Origin: an uncultured Alcaligenaceae bacterium | GTDB lineage: Bacteria > Pseudomonadota > Gammaproteobacteria > Burkholderiales > Burkholderiaceae_B | Assembly (NCBI GenBank): GCA_937897265.1 | Contig: CALCPT010000203.1 | Span: 1 to 8,924 of the forward strand | Direction: 5' to 3' | Length of the DNA: 8,924 nucleotides | In this document: one piece after another, positions 5,906 to 8,924 of the stretch | Layout: every line of letters starts with the position of its first letter | How positions within the stretch are numbered: position 1 is the first letter of the stretch | Notes under the pieces: generated by a model | Told to the model about the DNA's origin: nothing | Databases searched by the model: none | What the model saw: the letters and a program-made list of their open reading frames with translations, nothing else | Made by a program: the position numbers and the translations under genes

Positions 5906-5911
5906 AAAGGG
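5906..5911 (+). promoter_or_regulatory. Ribosome binding site that selects the ATG at 5920
   Basis: AAAGGG lies 8 nt before ATG 5920. The frame stays open further upstream to a TTG at 5863, but that codon falls inside the sigma-54 promoter and before the predicted transcript start, so it cannot be the start of translation on this transcript. Confidence 0.8.
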
Positions 5912-5919
5912 TGCTCACG

Positions 5920-7284
5920 ATGTCATTATTTTCAAATCCATTTGATTCGAACGTTCGTTTGCGCTGTGCCTGCGGCCAGCATCAGTCTGAGGCTGAGCAC
6001 CAAGCCAGCGTTTCGCTTGTGGATCAGCGCTCGTCAGATGCGTTGACTTCGCGGGTAGTCGAGCAGGCTGTGATGCGCGCAGTGTTTCCTGAAGACGGCA
6101 TGCGTCGCCGCTTTCTGCAAGCTGTGGGTGCGCCAACGGCGCTAGCCGCGTTATCTGCGCTGTTTCCGTTAGCGGCTGCAAAAGAAGCCTTTGCTCAAGG
6201 CGGCAAGTTAGAGAAGACAGATTTAAAAATCGGCTTTATCCCAATTACTTGTGCCACGCCAATCATTATGGCCGACCCGATGGGCTTTTATAAACGCCAG
6301 GGGCTGAGTGTTGAAGTGATCAAGACCGCAGGCTGGGCCGTGATTCGCGACAAGACCATGAACAAAGAGTATGACGCGGCGCATATGCTTTCACCAATGC
6401 CGATCGCGATTTCAATTGGCGCCGGCGCAACTCCAACTCCGTATACCGTCCCAGCGATTGAAAACATTAATGGCCAGGCAATCACGCTTGCAATGAAACA
6501 CAAAGACAAGCGTAACCCCAAAGACTGGAAAGGCTTTAAGTTCGCAATCCCCTTCGACTACTCAATGCACAACTATTTGTTGCGCTACTACCTTGCTGAG
6601 CATGGTCTTGACCCTGATCGCGATGTGCAGATACGTGTTGTGCCGCCACCAGAGATGGTTGCCAACTTGCGCGCCGATAATATTGATGGCTTTTTAGGAC
6701 CAGATCCTGTTAATCAGCGTGCCGTGTTTGATGGTGTCGGGTTTATTCATCTGTTGTCCAAAGAGTTGTGGGATGGTCATCCTTGTTGTGCGTTTGCCGC
6801 GAGCAAAGAGTTTGTGACAGCAAACCCCAATACGTACGGCGCCTTGTTACGTGCCATTGTCGAGGCGACCGCCTATGCCCAGAAAGCTGAAAACCGTAAA
6901 GAAATTGCTGCAGCGATTTCAACTCCCAACTACTTAAATCAGCCTTTAACGGTGGTTGAACAAGTCTTGACCGGTACTTTTGCTGATGGTTTGGGTGGTG
7001 TTAAGAAGGTGCCAGATCGTGCAGGGTTTGATCCGTTTCCTTGGGAGTCATTTGCGATCTGGATCTTGACTCAGATGCAGCGGTGGGGCCAGATCAAGGG
7101 CGAAGTTGATTATCAAAAAATTGCACGCGATGTGTTCTTGGCGACCGATGCGCGCCGTGCAATGGAGCAAGCCGGTTTGGTGGCGCCAGCAGCCAACACT
7201 AAAGCCATCACAGTGATGGGTAAAGTGTTTGACTCAAGCAAGCCCAAAGAGTATCTCGACAGTTTTGCGATTAAGAAGGTTTAA
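5920..7284 (+). CDS. nrtA: NrtA/CmpA-family ABC transporter substrate-binding protein with Tat signal
   Basis: This 454-residue protein would bind nitrate or another small solute in the periplasm for the NrtB/NrtD-like partners. Residues 1-60 form an unusual N-terminal extension with a Cys-x-Cys-Gly-x-His cluster (Cys16, Cys18, His21) and His27. A twin-arginine signal follows: RRRFLQ at 62-67, a hydrophobic stretch at 68-87, and likely cleavage near AFA (90-92). Export would therefore be folded, by Tat. The binding domain shows GFIPIT (105-110), AGWAVIRDK (137-145), YDAAHMLSPMPIA (151-163) and NGQAITL (184-190), all typical of NrtA/CmpA. By eye, Trp139, Gln186, His217 and Pro243 match nitrate-pocket residues of cyanobacterial NrtA, but the lysine position appears to be Cys290 in GHPCCAF. 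The sigma-54 promoter supports a nitrogen source. The exact ligand is uncertain; nitrite, cyanate or another ligand is possible. Confidence 0.85.
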   Translation: MSLFSNPFDSNVRLRCACGQHQSEAEHQASVSLVDQRSSDALTSRVVEQAVMRAVFPEDGMRRRFLQAVGAPTALAALSALFPLAAAKEAFAQGGKLEKTDLKIGFIPITCATPIIMADPMGFYKRQGLSVEVIKTAGWAVIRDKTMNKEYDAAHMLSPMPIAISIGAGATPTPYTVPAIENINGQAITLAMKHKDKRNPKDWKGFKFAIPFDYSMHNYLLRYYLAEHGLDPDRDVQIRVVPPPEMVANLRADNIDGFLGPDPVNQRAVFDGVGFIHLLSKELWDGHPCCAFAASKEFVTANPNTYGALLRAIVEATAYAQKAENRKEIAAAISTPNYLNQPLTVVEQVLTGTFADGLGGVKKVPDRAGFDPFPWESFAIWILTQMQRWGQIKGEVDYQKIARDVFLATDARRAMEQAGLVAPAANTKAITVMGKVFDSSKPKEYLDSFAIKKV

Positions 7285-7289
7285 GAACG

Positions 7290-8132
7290 ATGCTTAAAAG
7301 CGAAAAACTGCGCGCCTTAATTTTGTCGCTGCTGATCTTTGGAGTGTTTTTGGCTGCGTGGCAGATCGGTACGATGCCGTTTGCCAGCACCCAGACTGTT
7401 GATGACGAGTACGCCAAGTTAGTCGGTGCTGCGGCGTCATCGGGTCAGAAGTCAGCGTTTCCGACTCCAATGGACGTCGGACGAAAGCTGGTCGAGCAAC
7501 TCTCTGATCCCTTCTATGACAAGGGCCCAAATGACAAAGGCATTGGGATTCAATTGGCTTGGTCGGTGGGGCGAGTCGGACTTGGCTTTGGTTTGGCTGC
7601 GTTGGTGGCGGTGCCCTTGGGCTTTTTGATTGGTATGTCGCGCTTGGTGTTTCAAGCGCTTGATCCCTTTATTCAGGTGCTGAAACCAATTTCGCCACTC
7701 GCCTGGATGCCGCTTGCTCTGTTTACGTTGAAAGACTCTGGTGTGTCGGCCATCTTTGTGATTTTTATCTGTTCGATTTGGCCGATGCTGATTAACACTG
7801 CGTTTGGTGTGGCCTCAGTGCGCAAAGAATGGATTGATGTATCGCGCACGCTAGAGGTTAAGCCTTTGCGCAAGGCCTTGTTGGTGATCTTGCCTGCCGC
7901 AGCGCCCACGATCATGACGGGTATGAGAATCTCAATTGGGATTGCGTGGCTGGTGATCGTTGCGGCTGAGATGTTAGTGGGGGGCACTGGCATTGGTTAC
8001 TTTGTCTGGAATGAATGGAACAACCTCTCAATCGCCAATATTTTAGTGGCCGTGTTTTTGATTGGCGTGATTGGCATGTTGCTTGATATGTGCTTTGCCC
8101 GTTTACAAAAAGCGGTTACCTATCGTGATTAA
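7290..8132 (+). CDS. nrtB: NrtB-type ABC transporter permease
   Basis: This 280-residue inner-membrane protein is the channel subunit, presumably a homodimer, for the preceding binding protein. An N-terminal membrane anchor (8-27) is followed by a mostly periplasmic segment (28-90). Then come further hydrophobic segments at about 94-116, 131-147, 152-175, 213-231 and 250-270. The ATPase-docking loop is at 183-206 (DVSRTLEVKPLRKALLVILP...), the form seen in the nitrate/sulfonate/taurine permease group. LKPISPLAWMPLAL (131-144) and EMLVGGTGIGYFVWNEWNNL (227-246) are typical of NrtB. It starts 5 nt after the nrtA-like stop. A GAAGG lies in the last codons of that gene, so translation is probably coupled. 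Cyanate permeases are close relatives, so the substrate follows the binding protein. Confidence 0.88.
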   Translation: MLKSEKLRALILSLLIFGVFLAAWQIGTMPFASTQTVDDEYAKLVGAAASSGQKSAFPTPMDVGRKLVEQLSDPFYDKGPNDKGIGIQLAWSVGRVGLGFGLAALVAVPLGFLIGMSRLVFQALDPFIQVLKPISPLAWMPLALFTLKDSGVSAIFVIFICSIWPMLINTAFGVASVRKEWIDVSRTLEVKPLRKALLVILPAAAPTIMTGMRISIGIAWLVIVAAEMLVGGTGIGYFVWNEWNNLSIANILVAVFLIGVIGMLLDMCFARLQKAVTYRD

Positions 8133-8182
8133 TTCGGTCGTGATGAATCCTGATGGCCTTCAATTGAGTGAGTGTGCCTAGT

Positions 8183-8924
8183 ATGCAAAGCTTTGTTCAA
8201 GTTCAAGCCCTAAAGCAGTCGTTTCCAAGCCCGTCGGGTGAGGGTGACTTAGTTGTGTTCGATGACATCAATTTTGAAATCGCCAAAGGCGATTTTGTAT
8301 GCATCATCGGTCATTCGGGCTGCGGTAAGACAACGATCTTAAATGTGCTTGCAGGTCTAGAAGCTGCGACAGGCGGTCACGCCTTTATTGACGGACGTGA
8401 AATCTCGGGCCCTAGTTTGGATCGCGGTGTGGTGTTTCAGGCCCATGCTCTGATGCCCTGGATGACTGTGCATGACAACATCGCCTTCGCCGTTCGCTCA
8501 AAATGGCCTGATTGGTCACGTGCACGGGTCGATCAGCATGTGCAGCAGTTTATTGACATGGTGCACCTGCAGGGCTCAGAAAATAAAAAGCCTTCGCAGT
8601 TGTCCGGTGGTATGAAGCAACGTGTTGGTATTGCGCGCGCCTTTGCGATTCAACCGAAGATGCTGCTACTTGATGAACCGTTTGGTGCCCTAGATGCCTT
8701 GACGCGCGGCAATATTCAAGATGAGTTAGTGACGATCGTGCGCCAGACCAAACAAACTGTCTTCATGATTACGCATGATGTCGATGAAGCGATTTTATTG
8801 TCAGACAAAATATTTTTGATGAGTAATGGTCCGCGCGCAAAGCTTGCAGAAATCGTGACCAATCCTTTGCCGCGTGATCGAACGCGTGCCACGATGCATC
8901 ATGATCCAAAGTTTTACGAAGTGC
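8183..8924 (+). CDS. nrtD: NrtC/NrtD-type ABC transporter ATP-binding protein (cut by window edge)
   Basis: The frame is open from ATG 8183 to the window edge, giving 247 codons plus one base and no stop. It is the ATPase of the second importer. Visible motifs are Walker A GHSGCGKT (43-50), Q-loop Gln86 in [12 protein letters not shown], signature LSGGMKQR (140-147), Walker B MLLLDEP (160-166), D-loop GALD (168-171) and H-loop His198 in THDVDEA. The IGHSGCGKT form and FQxHxLxPWxT are characteristic of the nitrate/sulfonate group. GTG codons at 8168 and 8174 are in frame, but nothing favours them. The GAGTGAG before the ATG is a modest Shine-Dalgarno match. The 50-nt gap after the nrtB-like gene holds nothing else. 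NrtC would carry an extra C-terminal binding domain, and the cut hides this; a single-domain NrtD-like product is more usual. Confidence 0.88.
   Translation, partial: MQSFVQVQALKQSFPSPSGEGDLVVFDDINFEIAKGDFVCIIGHSGCGKTTILNVLAGLEAATGGHAFIDGREISGPSLDRGVVFQAHALMPWMTVHDNIAFAVRSKWPDWSRARVDQHVQQFIDMVHLQGSENKKPSQLSGGMKQRVGIARAFAIQPKMLLLDEPFGALDALTRGNIQDELVTIVRQTKQTVFMITHDVDEAILLSDKIFLMSNGPRAKLAEIVTNPLPRDRTRATMHHDPKFYEV

Noticed and set aside
5863..5919. Longer N-terminus of the NrtA-like protein from TTG 5863
   Set aside because: The TTG lies in the -24 element of the sigma-54 promoter and before the predicted transcript start. ATG 5920 has a good AAAGGG site 8 nt upstream.

Overview
The window looks like chromosomal DNA of a betaproteobacterium, probably order Burkholderiales. 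This rests on the style of the cytochrome b561, the Ugp-like and the Nrt-like proteins, and on a roughly even base composition that would be low for that order. The genus cannot be fixed from sequence alone. Coding density is high. I see no mobile element, CRISPR array, tRNA or rRNA.

Layout: (1) 1-342, minus strand: the N-terminal part of a cytochrome b561-type di-haem membrane protein that runs off the left edge. (2) 343-579: divergent intergenic region with a textbook Pho box (454-471) placed 11 nt before a -10-like hexamer, pointing right. (3) 580-5643, plus strand: a five-gene cluster in the order ugpC-like ATPase, ugpB-like binding protein, ugpA-like permease, ugpE-like permease, then an endonuclease/exonuclease/phosphatase (EEP) superfamily hydrolase. 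(4) 5644-5919: regulatory region with an NtrC-like site (5721-5737), a hairpin, and a near-perfect sigma-54 -24/-12 promoter (5863-5879). (5) 5920-8924, plus strand: a NrtA/CmpA-family binding protein with a Tat signal, a NrtB-type permease and a NrtC/D-type ATPase cut by the right edge.

How the parts work together (inference): the first cluster should be switched on by PhoB in phosphate starvation and import glycerol-3-phosphate or a glycerophosphodiester. Six of eight ligand residues I recall for E. coli UgpB are identical and the other two are conservative changes. The EEP hydrolase sits where the glycerophosphodiesterase UgpQ lies in the E. coli operon and may supply a phosphodiesterase step from an unrelated fold. 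The second cluster should be switched on by NtrC and RpoN in nitrogen limitation and import nitrate or another small anion or nitrogen source. In its binding protein the position of the cyanobacterial nitrate-binding lysine appears to be cysteine, so nitrate is likely but not certain. The window therefore puts a phosphorus-starvation operon directly beside a nitrogen-starvation operon, each with its own recognisable promoter.
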